Assembly: GCF_029223195.1 (NCBI RefSeq)
Contig: NZ_JARHUF010000008.1
Location: forward strand, 124,001 to 188,000
Length of the DNA stretch: 64,000 bases
From: Vibrio sp. CAU 1672
GTDB taxonomy: Bacteria > Pseudomonadota > Gammaproteobacteria > Enterobacterales > Vibrionaceae
Direction: 5' to 3'
Positions 36,901 to 45,070 of the stretch are shown piece after piece (within the stretch, counting starts at the first letter, position 1; each line of letters begins with the position of its first letter). A model generated the notes under the pieces. It was not told where the DNA came from. It did no database searches and saw only the letters and a program-made list of their open reading frames with translations. The position numbers and the translations under genes are program-made.

Positions 36901-38118
36901 TTTATTGAAGATGCGGAGAGCGGCTACAAAGCCGTCGCAGAAACCCAAAATGGCCGCTTCCTCAATTCGATTGGCAGCTTTGACCCTGACTACCCATGGT
37001 CAAATGCAGTATCGGTGCTAGGCAACTGGCCAGATAAAGCGCTGGCAAGCTACTTCCTGGCGCGCCGCTTCTCACAACGCTACACCGACGAAGTGAGCTT
37101 TGCATCGCTGCTCGATCTTCCTGGCGTTCAGGCCGAGTACGAAGACATCATCAACAACATCGTGGCCAATAAAGCGCTGAATACGCCGGTACCACTGGTG
37201 GATAAAGATGGTAAGGCCTACACCAATCTCAATGGTGTCACGGTCAACCTGCATCTTACCGAGCAAATGGAATCGCTGCCGCCGATGCCAAGGGGGATCT
37301 CAGGTTTCTTGGGCATTTCTCACCGCAGCCGTGAACGGATTGGTGACGTAATTCTCAACATGGGCATTCGTCAGATGCAGTCTGATGACTACAAAGTGAA
37401 ATCACGCGGTAAAGCTCAGTTTGATACCTTCACCAAGCAGCAAGATCGCTATGGCATTATTGCCGGTGATAAAGTCGAGTTTGTGATTGACGGTAAGAAG
37501 TATGTGGCGACCAAGGCGAACAAACTGGCGTATGACTATGCCAATCAGCTGGTGACCTCAGAAGGTTACGATCTGAAAACGCATCTGGACAACTACGATT
37601 CGACCGAACTGAACACCATCGCCTCGAATATCGATACGGCCTGGGGTGCGTTCCGTACCGATATCAAACCAGCCTACCATGATGCGGTCTTGCTGTTTGA
37701 TGCACCGCTGGTGAATGCGATGAAGGCCACCATTGATGCCGACATTGCCGCGAACGTAGCGGTCATTAGTGAGTCATTCGATAATTTTGTGGCGGCCAAC
37801 ACCGCTTCGGGTGATCTGGTGTTCGACAGCGCGGCATCGACCATGAGCTACAAAGGTGGCAAAGCGCACGATGCTGCAAAAGTGTACGCCGCCTACTCAG
37901 ATGCGATGGAGCTGATCTTCTACGGTTACGGGGACAGCATGATGTTCTCGGTTGACCACGTATATGCCGGCTACACCGCGGCAACCGCGGCAGACAAAGA
38001 GCTGTGGGTGAAAGATCTCAAGCTTATCCAGGCCTACCTGCGTGGTGATATCAGCACCGTAGCCGGTAAATACTACGAGATGCTCGATCACCTGCCATCA
38101 GCAAGTGACTTCGAATAA
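34000..38118 (+). CDS. large zinc-dependent metalloprotease lipoprotein (metzincin-like)
   Basis: 1372 aa. The signal peptide ends in a lipobox (ALAG-C, Cys18), so it is a lipoprotein. The extended zinc motif HELGHNMGLRH lies at about residues 592-602 (three His plus catalytic Glu). A Met-turn-like SSTMDYA follows at about 631-637, which places the enzyme among metzincins. Long N- and C-terminal regions (about 1-560 and 700-1372) are of unknown function; cysteines are scattered and may form disulfides. The substrate is unknown. It probably forms an operon with the beta-barrel gene and is followed by a strong terminator. Confidence 0.85.
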   Translation: MFKRLTLVSAITAALAGCGADDQAYDYVERDAKEVAVKDLKDGRWFYVPTTGAAPRFALNQYPFLQGSPRYVELCFTKQGLEVRSYDKNYPDAHLTKDANNYCGEAKFVAGDDEVNFAQVLTIPGDFAAYRCQEDSYGDCTNKEEINDDASLSYKQNTHFTPRPEDLEVSEFNMEDLYGVTDGVSEQGTPRLISWEFDPEKGVLNFELERTFRIDMDKISDYINFATKASLDEALVDGAFKSRFYYSLVHESQVASEGYQPVLYPVGDENDIGFFTTATKQLNPVTNKYDRDVVYLNRFNPDQDSIKYYLTDNFFEEKNKLFLDATLQSIEKMNHALHVFGSDAGKPEIEIVNKSQPAGVHPGDLRYNVINLLDEPLANGLLGYGPAVSNPMTGEIIKAHVNQYAGVARTGVPFYWDNLARFYNRHQLDMDGLDPLPAENKAATTEVPSRMATLSTMAAMAKLKADENIHAPLLAKDELVSDHAVTNGPTQLLEHVNDDMDFEDVVAAEENRLSFWAENNIYPVEASWVSSTSKAMLDNLKLDDERYFDIKLDDAGKEVSRQLKRWKYLPKDLQVKTADAITVATYSNTLVHELGHNMGLRHNFKGSNDKANYYNLEQAHQLGLNNIPAYSSTMDYAPSMFDETPTWGLYDIAAFKFGYGRKVETIQDSSGAVPTAVAKPADNATEEQKAAYTSYLADKQAYEQSFAYKFGSNPDNESLMVCSEVKKLTGEQDGKSLYNCDFSRFDAAALSDDATQNAKTRYGVLYYLDKVNEIERKDYDFCTDGNVSLNSDCNRFDEGTDLEGIVSFEWQNYLDSYDRRNLALYGTTGLYSADYPSYLVRRYMEMSSIRDKMEDLERIDNLYANLGYTASTDKPGDFLLRIASNPDYCSIGKADNSWFCDYAYGAQKAAAFFLDVLRTPEHQCVIENASGGQKVLSFGQLLDNNSHLIPADYDLLTASCFDDLTAGFIEDAESGYKAVAETQNGRFLNSIGSFDPDYPWSNAVSVLGNWPDKALASYFLARRFSQRYTDEVSFASLLDLPGVQAEYEDIINNIVANKALNTPVPLVDKDGKAYTNLNGVTVNLHLTEQMESLPPMPRGISGFLGISHRSRERIGDVILNMGIRQMQSDDYKVKSRGKAQFDTFTKQQDRYGIIAGDKVEFVIDGKKYVATKANKLAYDYANQLVTSEGYDLKTHLDNYDSTELNTIASNIDTAWGAFRTDIKPAYHDAVLLFDAPLVNAMKATIDADIAANVAVISESFDNFVAANTASGDLVFDSAASTMSYKGGKAHDAAKVYAAYSDAMELIFYGYGDSMMFSVDHVYAGYTAATAADKELWVKDLKLIQAYLRGDISTVAGKYYEMLDHLPSASDFE

Positions 38119-38141
38119 GCTCACTATAAACCGGTAAACCC

Positions 38142-38171
38142 AAGGCCTGCCTGACAAGCAGGCCTTTTTTA
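38142..38171 (+). terminator. terminator after the metalloprotease gene
   Basis: AAGGCCTGC and GCAGGCCTT form a stem with a 7-base loop, followed by TTTTTT. Confidence 0.9.
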
Positions 38172-38277
38172 TTGCCGTTTGACCCGGCAGGCGCTTGGCT
38201 TATCCACAACGGATACACCCCGGCTTGCAGCAACATCAGCCATAATAAAGAAAAGCCACAAACACAAGGTGACCCGT

Positions 38278-39102
38278 ATGACGTCAGATCCTGTCCAGCA
38301 CGCATTAAAAACCATTTACCAACATAAACCGAACTTCAAGCCTAAGGCGGCATTTATTCTGGGCTCGGGGTTAGGCGTATTAGCTGACGAGCTGCAAGAC
38401 AAAGTCGTGATCCCCTATCGAGAACTGGAGGGCTTTCCGCTTAGCACCGTTGAAGGCCATTCCGGTGAACTGGTACTCGGCAACATGGGCGGGACGGAAG
38501 TGGTGTGCATGAAAGGCCGCGGCCACTACTACGAACGCGGTTCAATGAAGGTCATGACCACCCCGGTCAGAACGTTCAAAAAACTGGGCTGTGAGTTTTT
38601 GCTCGTCACCAATGCAGCAGGCTCCCTGCGCCCGGAACGCATTGAGGTGGGCTCACTGGTGGTGTTTCACGATCACATCAACACCATGCCGGAATCACCA
38701 ATGATTGGCCCCAATGACGAAGAGTACGGCCCGCGCTTCTTCAGCCTGGCCAATGCTTATGATAAAGACTTGCGCGCCGAGGCGCTGGCAGTCGGTAAAG
38801 CCAACCATCTCCACCTCAACCAGGGCGTGTTTGTTTCCTATCCGGGGCCGAACTTTGAGACCGCCGCAGAAATTCGCATGATGCAGATCATTGGCGGCGA
38901 TGTGGTGGGGATGTCTGTGGTACCGGAAGTGATTTCCGCCGCACATTGTGGTTTACCGGTGCTTGCAGTCTGCGCCATCACCAACCTGGCAGAAGGCCTG
39001 GGCGAGGTTGAGCTATCACACCAGCAAACGCTCAAGTGTGCCAAACTGGCTGAAGGAGATTTCATGCACTTTATCAGAGCCTTTATCAGCCATCACTTCT
39101 AA
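38278..39102 (+). CDS. xapA: purine nucleoside phosphorylase II / xanthosine phosphorylase
   Basis: 274 aa from the ATG at 38278 (AAGGTG upstream); the longer in-frame extension to 38179 is not family-like. It cleaves purine nucleosides with phosphate. Phosphate and ribose sites are FILGSGLGVLADEL, GRGHYYERGSMKVMT and VTNAAGSLRPE. The base-site region is FVSYPGPNFETAAEIRMM, followed by GMSVVPEVISAAHCGL and AITNLAEGL. The match to E. coli XapA is close along the whole length. No xapB transporter or xapR regulator is next to it. Confidence 0.9.
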   Translation: MTSDPVQHALKTIYQHKPNFKPKAAFILGSGLGVLADELQDKVVIPYRELEGFPLSTVEGHSGELVLGNMGGTEVVCMKGRGHYYERGSMKVMTTPVRTFKKLGCEFLLVTNAAGSLRPERIEVGSLVVFHDHINTMPESPMIGPNDEEYGPRFFSLANAYDKDLRAEALAVGKANHLHLNQGVFVSYPGPNFETAAEIRMMQIIGGDVVGMSVVPEVISAAHCGLPVLAVCAITNLAEGLGEVELSHQQTLKCAKLAEGDFMHFIRAFISHHF

Positions 39103-39124
39103 GTCAGGATTGACTGAGTAGAAA

Positions 39125-39170
39125 CCCAAAGGGTCATCAGTTCACTGATGACCCTTTGGGCTTAATTTTT
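39125..39170 (+). terminator. xapA terminator
   Basis: A perfect 16-bp stem (CCCAAAGGGTCATCAG and its complement, loop TTCA) is followed by CTTAATTTTT. Confidence 0.88.
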
Positions 39171-39298
39171 GCCGTTTCCGGCGGAATTTGACCGTCATTC
39201 CCGCAGGTTATCACCCAAGACTTCAGCACACGAACCCGCCCGCTAATGCCTTGCCTGTCGCGGCTGGCCGTTATTTGCGCCTGGCGTAACGTTCACCG

Positions 39299-39628
39299 CT
39301 AGGCGGTCTTCATCACGACAACGGCTGAAATCACCAAAAAAATACCAAACCAACCGATTGGTCGCAATTTTTGCTTGAACAGCAATGCCCCTCCGGTTGC
39401 GGTACCTAAAATCCCGATCGCTCCCCAAGAGGCATAAGCGATGGCTAAATCAATCTCTTTCACCGCCTGCGCGAGTAAGGTAAATGCGGTCAACACCAAT
39501 ACTATCGCCACAATACCCCAGCCTTTATGCTTAAACCCTTGCGAACGAGTCAGTGCCATATTGGCCATGATATCAGCCAAAGCCGCCACCACCACAAAAC
39601 CGAATGACAAGGTAAAAAACTGGCCCAT
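39299..39628 (-). CDS. mdtI: spermidine export protein MdtI (SMR family)
   Basis: 109 aa from the ATG at 39628, with GAGGTG upstream; the length equals E. coli MdtI. Four membrane helices are visible. The conserved membrane Glu of SMR pumps lies in AVKEIDLAIAYASWGAIGILGTATGG. It pairs with MdtJ to form a heteromeric spermidine exporter. It starts 2 bases after the mdtJ stop. Confidence 0.87.
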   Translation of the reverse strand: MGQFFTLSFGFVVVAALADIMANMALTRSQGFKHKGWGIVAIVLVLTAFTLLAQAVKEIDLAIAYASWGAIGILGTATGGALLFKQKLRPIGWFGIFLVISAVVVMKTA

Positions 39629-39630
39629 AA

Positions 39631-40005
39631 TTAGCACCTCACCCTCGATGAATCTGATAGCTCTTCCTGTTGGGGCAGAGCATGTGATTCACCTAACGTC
39701 ACGCATACAATACCCACAACCGCCAGGGTCAAACCCAACAATTGCTGGGTACTCAAATCAGCATCAAACAAAATAATAGAGATAACGGTGATCAGTGCGA
39801 TACCCAGTCCTTCCCATGTTGCGTAGGCCACCCCAATTGCGATCTTCTTCGCGGCAATCGATAAGCAGTAGTACGAAATCGCGATCAGGACATACATGAC
39901 CAGGTACCCCCACCAGGCATTACCTTGGCCGAGCAATGACATGGTACTGGTGCCAGCAACTTCGGCAACGATGGCGAGTAATAAAAATAGACGTGCAATT
40001 AACAT
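39631..40005 (-). CDS. mdtJ: spermidine export protein MdtJ (SMR family)
   Basis: 124 aa with four membrane helices. The SMR Glu is in LLLAIVAEVAGTSTMSLLG, and KKIAIGVAYATWEGLGIALITVIS is the usual third helix. It is paired with mdtI in the order mdtJ-mdtI, as in E. coli. A 28-base palindrome (40163-40190) lies about 160 bases upstream. Confidence 0.87.
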   Translation of the reverse strand: MLIARLFLLLAIVAEVAGTSTMSLLGQGNAWWGYLVMYVLIAISYYCLSIAAKKIAIGVAYATWEGLGIALITVISIILFDADLSTQQLLGLTLAVVGIVCVTLGESHALPQQEELSDSSRVRC

Positions 40006-40348
40006 GGTTCATCCTCCACCAGAAATTAAAAAAATGCATAACGGAGAATGGTGAATTTCACCGGGTATAAGCTATGTTCAACAAGACAATAAATTAGAAA
40101 GAGCCACTTCTCCTGACTATTCCTGATCAGGATAGCCCTTCGCCAACTAAAGAGACAGGTAATTGAGATATTCATTTTTGAATATCTCAATAAGCAAGTT
40201 GTCTAATAGATCACGCTACATCTATTTACCAGAGCAATGCACAAGCGGCGCTGAAGTCAACATCACACCACCCGCGGCCAGTTGGCACCAACGGCTTTAA
40301 TTTAAAGCGACGGCGGCCATTTACCAGCAATCGTACAACGCTCTGGAT
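40006..40348. other. gap between LysR gene and mdtJ
   Basis: About 340 bases that must hold the mdtJI promoter and leader. Apart from the palindrome at 40163-40190 I see no hairpin with a U tract and no coding frame with a ribosome site. Confidence 0.5.
40163..40190. promoter_or_regulatory. perfect palindrome upstream of mdtJI
   Basis: TTGAGATATTCA and TGAATATCTCAA surround TTTT. The absence of a following U tract argues against a terminator, so it may be an operator for mdtJI. The binding protein is unknown. Confidence 0.45.
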
Positions 40349-41281
40349 TCAGGCAGGGATCAAAGGGGTATTTAAGGTTTTTTGCACCACATGGTGTAAG
40401 TGTCGGTGCAAGGGGTGATTACGGTAGGTCTGTAAGTAGCCACCAGAAACCACAAACTGACTGAACTCCCGGTTGACTGGCGGCATCGGATAGGATGCCA
40501 GTTCACGCATCAGGTGAGCCGTACTTTGGCTGGCATACATGATCGCATCGGTTTCCAGCAGCATCTGGCACGCCACTCTCAGGTTGTAGGATTTAAGCAG
40601 TACGACCGGTTCGTAACCCATGCGCTGGTATTCCGATTCAACGGTACACAGCGGCCGATAAGAGGCGGGGACCGGTAAGGACACTAGCGGCAATTGCGAT
40701 ACCGTATCCCAGTCATTACCCATTGGCGACAAACTCGGGTGGTCTTTGCGGGCCAGGATCACGCGCTTTTCAATAAACAGCGGGCGCATGTAAATGTCTT
40801 TCGACAACTCAGTCTCCTGGTCGAGAATGCAGTAGTCATGTTCACCTTCAAGCATCTCATCGTGAGAGTAACTGTTCCAGGTTGAGAAAGAGAATGATGC
40901 GTTGGGAAAAGCCTGGTGGCAGCCGCTCAGAAGACGCTGGCCTTGCTCGTCCATCAGGTAGGGGTCGGTCACAATCGCGATTTGGCCTTGATACTCAAGT
41001 GGGTCGAACTCTTCAAATTCTTGCACCACTTTCTCAAGCGGCAGCAGCATGTTATCAAACTCAGCCGCCAGGCGCAGCGCCATCGGTGATGGCTCAACCC
41101 CATGAGCTTTGCGCACAAACAGTGGATCATCAAAGACGTTTTTAAGCTTCATCACCCCCCGGCTGGCACTCGGCTGGGAAATGCCAAGTTGCAGCGCCGC
41201 CAGCTTGATACTGCGGTTTTCTACCACGGCCTTTAATAAGCGCATTAAATTGAGATCCAATGCATCAAGTTGATGGGCCAT
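40349..41281 (-). CDS. LysR-family transcriptional regulator
   Basis: 310 aa. The N-terminal helix-turn-helix is LDLNLMRLLKAVVENRSIKLAALQLGISQPSASRGVMKLKNVF. The substrate-binding fold follows (about 90-300; QIAIVTDPYLMDEQG). The effector is unknown. It lies upstream of mdtJI in the same orientation and divergent from the kinase operon, and could act on either or on distant genes. Confidence 0.88.
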   Translation of the reverse strand: MAHQLDALDLNLMRLLKAVVENRSIKLAALQLGISQPSASRGVMKLKNVFDDPLFVRKAHGVEPSPMALRLAAEFDNMLLPLEKVVQEFEEFDPLEYQGQIAIVTDPYLMDEQGQRLLSGCHQAFPNASFSFSTWNSYSHDEMLEGEHDYCILDQETELSKDIYMRPLFIEKRVILARKDHPSLSPMGNDWDTVSQLPLVSLPVPASYRPLCTVESEYQRMGYEPVVLLKSYNLRVACQMLLETDAIMYASQSTAHLMRELASYPMPPVNREFSQFVVSGGYLQTYRNHPLHRHLHHVVQKTLNTPLIPA

Positions 41282-41648
41282 AAACTTACTTGCCTTATGA
41301 TGAAAAAGGGTGGATATGCTCTGTAGCGGAATCTGGATGGTGAACTAAACATGATAACATTGCCAGTATGACGCACACGTCCCCGGCAACATTCTCGAAT
41401 GGATAGGCGGGTTGCTTACTTTGCCATGCCATTATGCTATAAGCATCCGTTTCCTTATGTGGATCATTATGACGGCCTTAGAAAACATTCTCAAGCTGAG
41501 TCGTAATGCGCCCACGCGGGCAGGACACGCCCCGGCAAGATCAATATCACTTTTTTTAAATCGTTGTCTCACAATTAGGAAAATCCTAACACTTCTCTGT
41601 CATTTCTTTTAAAATGACGCCCTCCGAGGTAACAAGACATAAAACACA
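41282..41648. promoter_or_regulatory. divergent control region of LysR gene and kinase-sigma operon
   Basis: This 367-base gap holds the palindrome TTAGGA-AAA-TCCTAA (41575-41589), 60 bases before the kinase start. A 47-codon frame beginning at 41469 (MTALENILKLSRNAPTRAG) is preceded only by GGA and is not recognised. A GAGGT lies at 41626-41630, too far from the TTG at 41649. No convincing -10/-35 pair was found. Confidence 0.4.
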
Positions 41649-43001
41649 TTGCATTTCGGTACCAGCAAAACCCAGGTTTACTATCACCTCCTTGATCTGG
41701 ATGACTCACAAAAACAGCAATGCCTTGAACATTTGCAACAGAGTCAACCTGAACTATATCGCCAAGTCGCCGCTCTGCTGGCTGGTGAAAGTGAAGACGA
41801 GCCCTTCAGCCAACTGTTGGGCTTTGGCGCCCATCACGCAATGATTCGCGACATCGATCTTAGTGGTGAGGTCGTCAGCAAATACCACCTCACGCATGAG
41901 CTGGGCCGTGGTGGTATGGGAGTCGTCTATGCCGCCAAACGAGCCGATAAAACCTTTGAACAAGATTTAGCGATCAAGTTTATCCAGAGCGATTTAAGTA
42001 ACGTATTGGGCCAACGGGCGCTGTTTGATGAAGCTCAGTTGCTGGCGCGCCTGAACCACCCATACATCGCCAAAGTGTTTGATGGTGGCCTGCATGGCGA
42101 TTCGGTTTACATCGTGATGGAAAGGGTATTCGGCCAGACCTTAGGCGACTACCTCACAACCACCGCAGTGAAAGATGATGACAAGCTGCGGTTGTTCAAA
42201 CAGATTTGCCAGGCGGTGGAACACGCCCACCGCCATCAGGTACTGCACGCGGATCTCAAACCGGAGAATATTCTCATTGACCGCAATCTCCGGCCTAAGC
42301 TGCTGGACTTCAACCTCACCCAAAAAGCACAGACTGGCAAAGAAGACTCGCCCGGCACTTTAATTGCCTTCAGCCAACACTACGCCAGCCCAGAGCAACA
42401 GGCAGGAAAACACCTCAGTGAACAAAGTGATGTGTACTCCTTGGGTAAGATTCTGGCACTGATGTTTCCACGTCCCCCCGTTTGGTCTGACGTGTACTGG
42501 GTGATTCGCCGTGCTACCCGCCCGGCGAGTCAGCAGCGTTATACCAGCGCCCAGGAGTTCGCTAACGACATCCAACGTATGCTTGAGCGCCGGCCTGTCG
42601 AGCAAAAAAAACACTGGCCGCTTTACAGCGCGCTGCGTTTAATACAGCGGCGACCTTTACCGGCGCTACTGACCCTGACCCTGCTGGTCTCTGGCCTGCT
42701 TTTTGGCCAGACCCTGGTGGTTAAAAATGCCCAACTGCACCAAGAGAAGAAGGTTGCCGAAGACATGATGTATGAGGTGACCCGGCTGATGTTTCATGCC
42801 AAAGGCGAGAATGCTGAACACATGTCGGTCAACACCATGCTGGAACTGACCCGGCGAAGGATTTTATCCAATCCCGACATTCCCAAACACATTAAGCAAA
42901 AAATGCTTATCGCAATGATGACGCCAGTACCAGAGAGCCCTCCGGGGCAAACCTCCGGTTGTCAGCCTGATTGTGCCCCCTATAACCGTATCAAACCGTA
43001 A
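41649..43001 (+). CDS. membrane-anchored Ser/Thr protein kinase (PknT-like)
   Basis: 450 aa from TTG at 41649; an in-frame TAA at 41640 rules out extension and no ATG lies nearby. Residues 10-50 form the helical N-terminal segment usual in ECF-linked kinases. The kinase domain (about 78-315) has the G-loop GRGGMG (86-91), Lys110, Glu128, the catalytic loop HADLKPEN (200-207), DFN (220-222), SPE (248-250) and Asp261. Two positions differ from the standard: HRD is HAD and DFG is DFN. A single membrane helix (about 337-355) puts a 95-residue tail with CQPDC outside. It is the first gene of the unit with the exported protein and sigma factor genes, like PknT/EcfP of V. parahaemolyticus. Confidence 0.88.
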   Translation: MHFGTSKTQVYYHLLDLDDSQKQQCLEHLQQSQPELYRQVAALLAGESEDEPFSQLLGFGAHHAMIRDIDLSGEVVSKYHLTHELGRGGMGVVYAAKRADKTFEQDLAIKFIQSDLSNVLGQRALFDEAQLLARLNHPYIAKVFDGGLHGDSVYIVMERVFGQTLGDYLTTTAVKDDDKLRLFKQICQAVEHAHRHQVLHADLKPENILIDRNLRPKLLDFNLTQKAQTGKEDSPGTLIAFSQHYASPEQQAGKHLSEQSDVYSLGKILALMFPRPPVWSDVYWVIRRATRPASQQRYTSAQEFANDIQRMLERRPVEQKKHWPLYSALRLIQRRPLPALLTLTLLVSGLLFGQTLVVKNAQLHQEKKVAEDMMYEVTRLMFHAKGENAEHMSVNTMLELTRRRILSNPDIPKHIKQKMLIAMMTPVPESPPGQTSGCQPDCAPYNRIKP

Positions 43002-43016
43002 GGCTTAATAACCAAA

Positions 43017-44492
43017 ATGTATTCCCGTCTCGTTGCCATTGGCCTTGCCGCTTTATTAACCGCCCCAACCTGGGCGGCTGACTCAATATCAGCCCCCATT
43101 ACCCCGGAGGCCACATCGACCATCAAGCAAGGCTATTTCATTGATTCCCCGGTAACGGGCTTGTATTACCAAACCAGTTCTAACCTATCTGGTTTCACGC
43201 AAAAAGGCGCCTTTCAGTATCAGCCTGGCGATGTGATCAGCTTTTTCCTCGGTAACGATGACCAGGGGTATTTGCTCACCACGCTGTCCAGCCAGGAAGT
43301 ACTGACGCCCACCATGGCCACCACGAAACCCAGCCGCAGCATCAACATGACGCGCCTGTTACTGTCACTCGACAGCACCCCGGAAAACCGTCAGGAAATC
43401 ATCTTAGCCAACAAAGTCTTATCGGATCCTCGTTTCCAGGCTCAGCTGAAAAGTCTTGATCTGAACTATCTGGATGATGCCAAACACCACCTCAACTTAG
43501 ACTGGGTATCCGTTGACGAGGCACTGAAGCACCTCAACGAAAGCCAGCAATACATTGAGAAAAACTTTGCCTCTGATGAGGTGATCTTCCAGCCGCGTAA
43601 TATCCGCTTTAAAAACATCATCATTAAGAAGAAGGACTGGCAAGGCAGGGCGTGTGCCTTTGACATCCGTTATCAGCACCATCCGCGTTACCGTCCGCCG
43701 ATTGGCGAAATAAACTTCACCATTACCGATGATACCCTGATCGAGCACCCAGGCATCGGGGATTACTTCCAGGGCTGCTTTCTGTCACCCAAACACCGTG
43801 TGACCGAAGAGTTCATCGAGCCGATCGAGAAATTCTCTGAATGGAAAAGCCTGATTGGCTGCTCTCTGACCGGGTGCACCCGCAGCGATCTGAACGGCTT
43901 CTCGTTAGAGGATTATGACGATGAGGGAGACTGGAAGTACCGCTCAGTCGCACTGAATTTTGACCCGACCACTCAACTGTTAATGGAGAAAGTCCAGGGG
44001 CTTGGCCAAAATGAACACATCCGGCACAGCAATCGCACCGAAATGCTGTGGTTTACCTATCCCGATTCCACCAGCACCGATATTGACTATCAGGGCATTT
44101 GGCAGCAGACCCGATACCACCAGCAGTCGATGACCCAGACATGCCTGTGGATGGATCACCAGCGGGTACTGCGCCTGCCGGGCCAGACCAGCACCTGCCC
44201 AACGGACACCAGCCTGTATACCCAGGACGTCACCACCGACTACGCCGACATGTGGTGGATTAACAATCAGCACCCCAAAGCAGAACTGGCGCAGATGAAC
44301 GTGATGGTGCGCTGGTCACCGACTCCAGAACAAATCAATTATACTACCTGGGAATACCTTCCGGCTGGCAAAACCTGGGAACAGGGTATTTTGTACCGCT
44401 ACCAGCAACACATCAGCCGTAACCGGGATGGCTCTGATCGGATTGAGACCCACACCATCTCTGAATTTGTCAAAGTTAACGAGGATGTATGA
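43017..44492 (+). CDS. exported protein between the kinase and ECF sigma genes
   Basis: 491 aa with a signal peptide (about 1-20, TWA-AD) and no lipobox, so probably periplasmic. Residues 40-80 (YFIDSPVTGLYYQTSS, FTQKGAFQYQPGDVISFFLG) show a pattern known from many bacterial envelope lipoproteins. The C-terminal part has a Cys pair in TCLWMDHQRVL (C376) and STCPTDTSL (C394) that recurs in the two exported proteins downstream. It starts 15 bases after the kinase gene, and its stop overlaps the sigma gene start (ATGA). It may sense or transmit an envelope signal to the kinase tail; this is inference. Confidence 0.72.
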   Translation: MYSRLVAIGLAALLTAPTWAADSISAPITPEATSTIKQGYFIDSPVTGLYYQTSSNLSGFTQKGAFQYQPGDVISFFLGNDDQGYLLTTLSSQEVLTPTMATTKPSRSINMTRLLLSLDSTPENRQEIILANKVLSDPRFQAQLKSLDLNYLDDAKHHLNLDWVSVDEALKHLNESQQYIEKNFASDEVIFQPRNIRFKNIIIKKKDWQGRACAFDIRYQHHPRYRPPIGEINFTITDDTLIEHPGIGDYFQGCFLSPKHRVTEEFIEPIEKFSEWKSLIGCSLTGCTRSDLNGFSLEDYDDEGDWKYRSVALNFDPTTQLLMEKVQGLGQNEHIRHSNRTEMLWFTYPDSTSTDIDYQGIWQQTRYHQQSMTQTCLWMDHQRVLRLPGQTSTCPTDTSLYTQDVTTDYADMWWINNQHPKAELAQMNVMVRWSPTPEQINYTTWEYLPAGKTWEQGILYRYQQHISRNRDGSDRIETHTISEFVKVNEDV

Positions 44493-45067
44493 CGATGGCT
44501 TCACATTCAACCCTGTCCCATATCATTCAACAATGGCAAGCCGGCAATAAGCTGGCGGAAAGCGAGTTGTACCAGTTCGCTTACCTGCAGTTGCGTAAAA
44601 TTGCCCAGCAGGAGCGCGAGCGCAACGCCGAGAGATACGGAACCGACAACAAAGTCTTTGCTGACAGTGTCAACAGCACCACAGCGCTAATCCATGATGC
44701 CTACCTGAAGATGTCTAACGCTGACATGAATGGCATTGAAACCAAACGGGATTTTTTCCTCATGGCCGCCAAAGTGATGCGCCAGATCCTGATCGACAAT
44801 GCCCGTGCCCATCAGGCCCAGAAACGTCAGCACATGACGATGCTAAAAGACGAGGATGACCGATTCGAGCAGCTGATCATCATGGATAAAGCCCTGGACA
44901 GCTTTAGTCTGCGTTACCCTCGTCAGTCCAACGCACTAAAACTCAAATATCTGATGGGAATGAAAAACCAGGAAATCAGCGAACTGCTCAAGTGCAGTGC
45001 CAGTTTGATCGAAAAGGATTTAAAATTCTCCCGCAGTTGGCTGCAATCACGCATGGCGCACGCATAA
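44489..45067 (+). CDS. ECF-type RNA polymerase sigma factor, kinase-linked (EcfP-like)
   Basis: 192 aa from the ATG at 44489; the ATG at 44495 has better spacing from GAGGA and is an equal candidate. Region 2 covers about 20-110 and region 4 about 130-188, with the helix-turn-helix LKYLMGMKNQEISELLKCSASLIEKDLKFS. In region 2.2 the usual DAED acidic motif before hydrophobic-HDAYLKM is replaced by NSTTA (Thr64/65, or 62/63 from the second ATG). In EcfP of V. parahaemolyticus the missing charge is supplied by phosphorylation of a Thr here by PknT. No anti-sigma gene is present, which fits this mode of control. Confidence 0.87.
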   Translation: MTMASHSTLSHIIQQWQAGNKLAESELYQFAYLQLRKIAQQERERNAERYGTDNKVFADSVNSTTALIHDAYLKMSNADMNGIETKRDFFLMAAKVMRQILIDNARAHQAQKRQHMTMLKDEDDRFEQLIIMDKALDSFSLRYPRQSNALKLKYLMGMKNQEISELLKCSASLIEKDLKFSRSWLQSRMAHA

Positions 45068-45070
45068 TTT

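Noticed and set aside
41412..41612. 66-codon frame (or 47 codons from 41469) before the kinase
   Set aside because: Only a weak GGA precedes the ATG; the frame lies in the expected promoter region and has no recognisable features.
41614..41844. ATG-initiated frame overlapping the kinase N-terminus in another frame
   Set aside because: It has no family likeness, while the kinase frame carries the conserved N-terminal helical segment. A frameshift joining the two is possible but unsupported.
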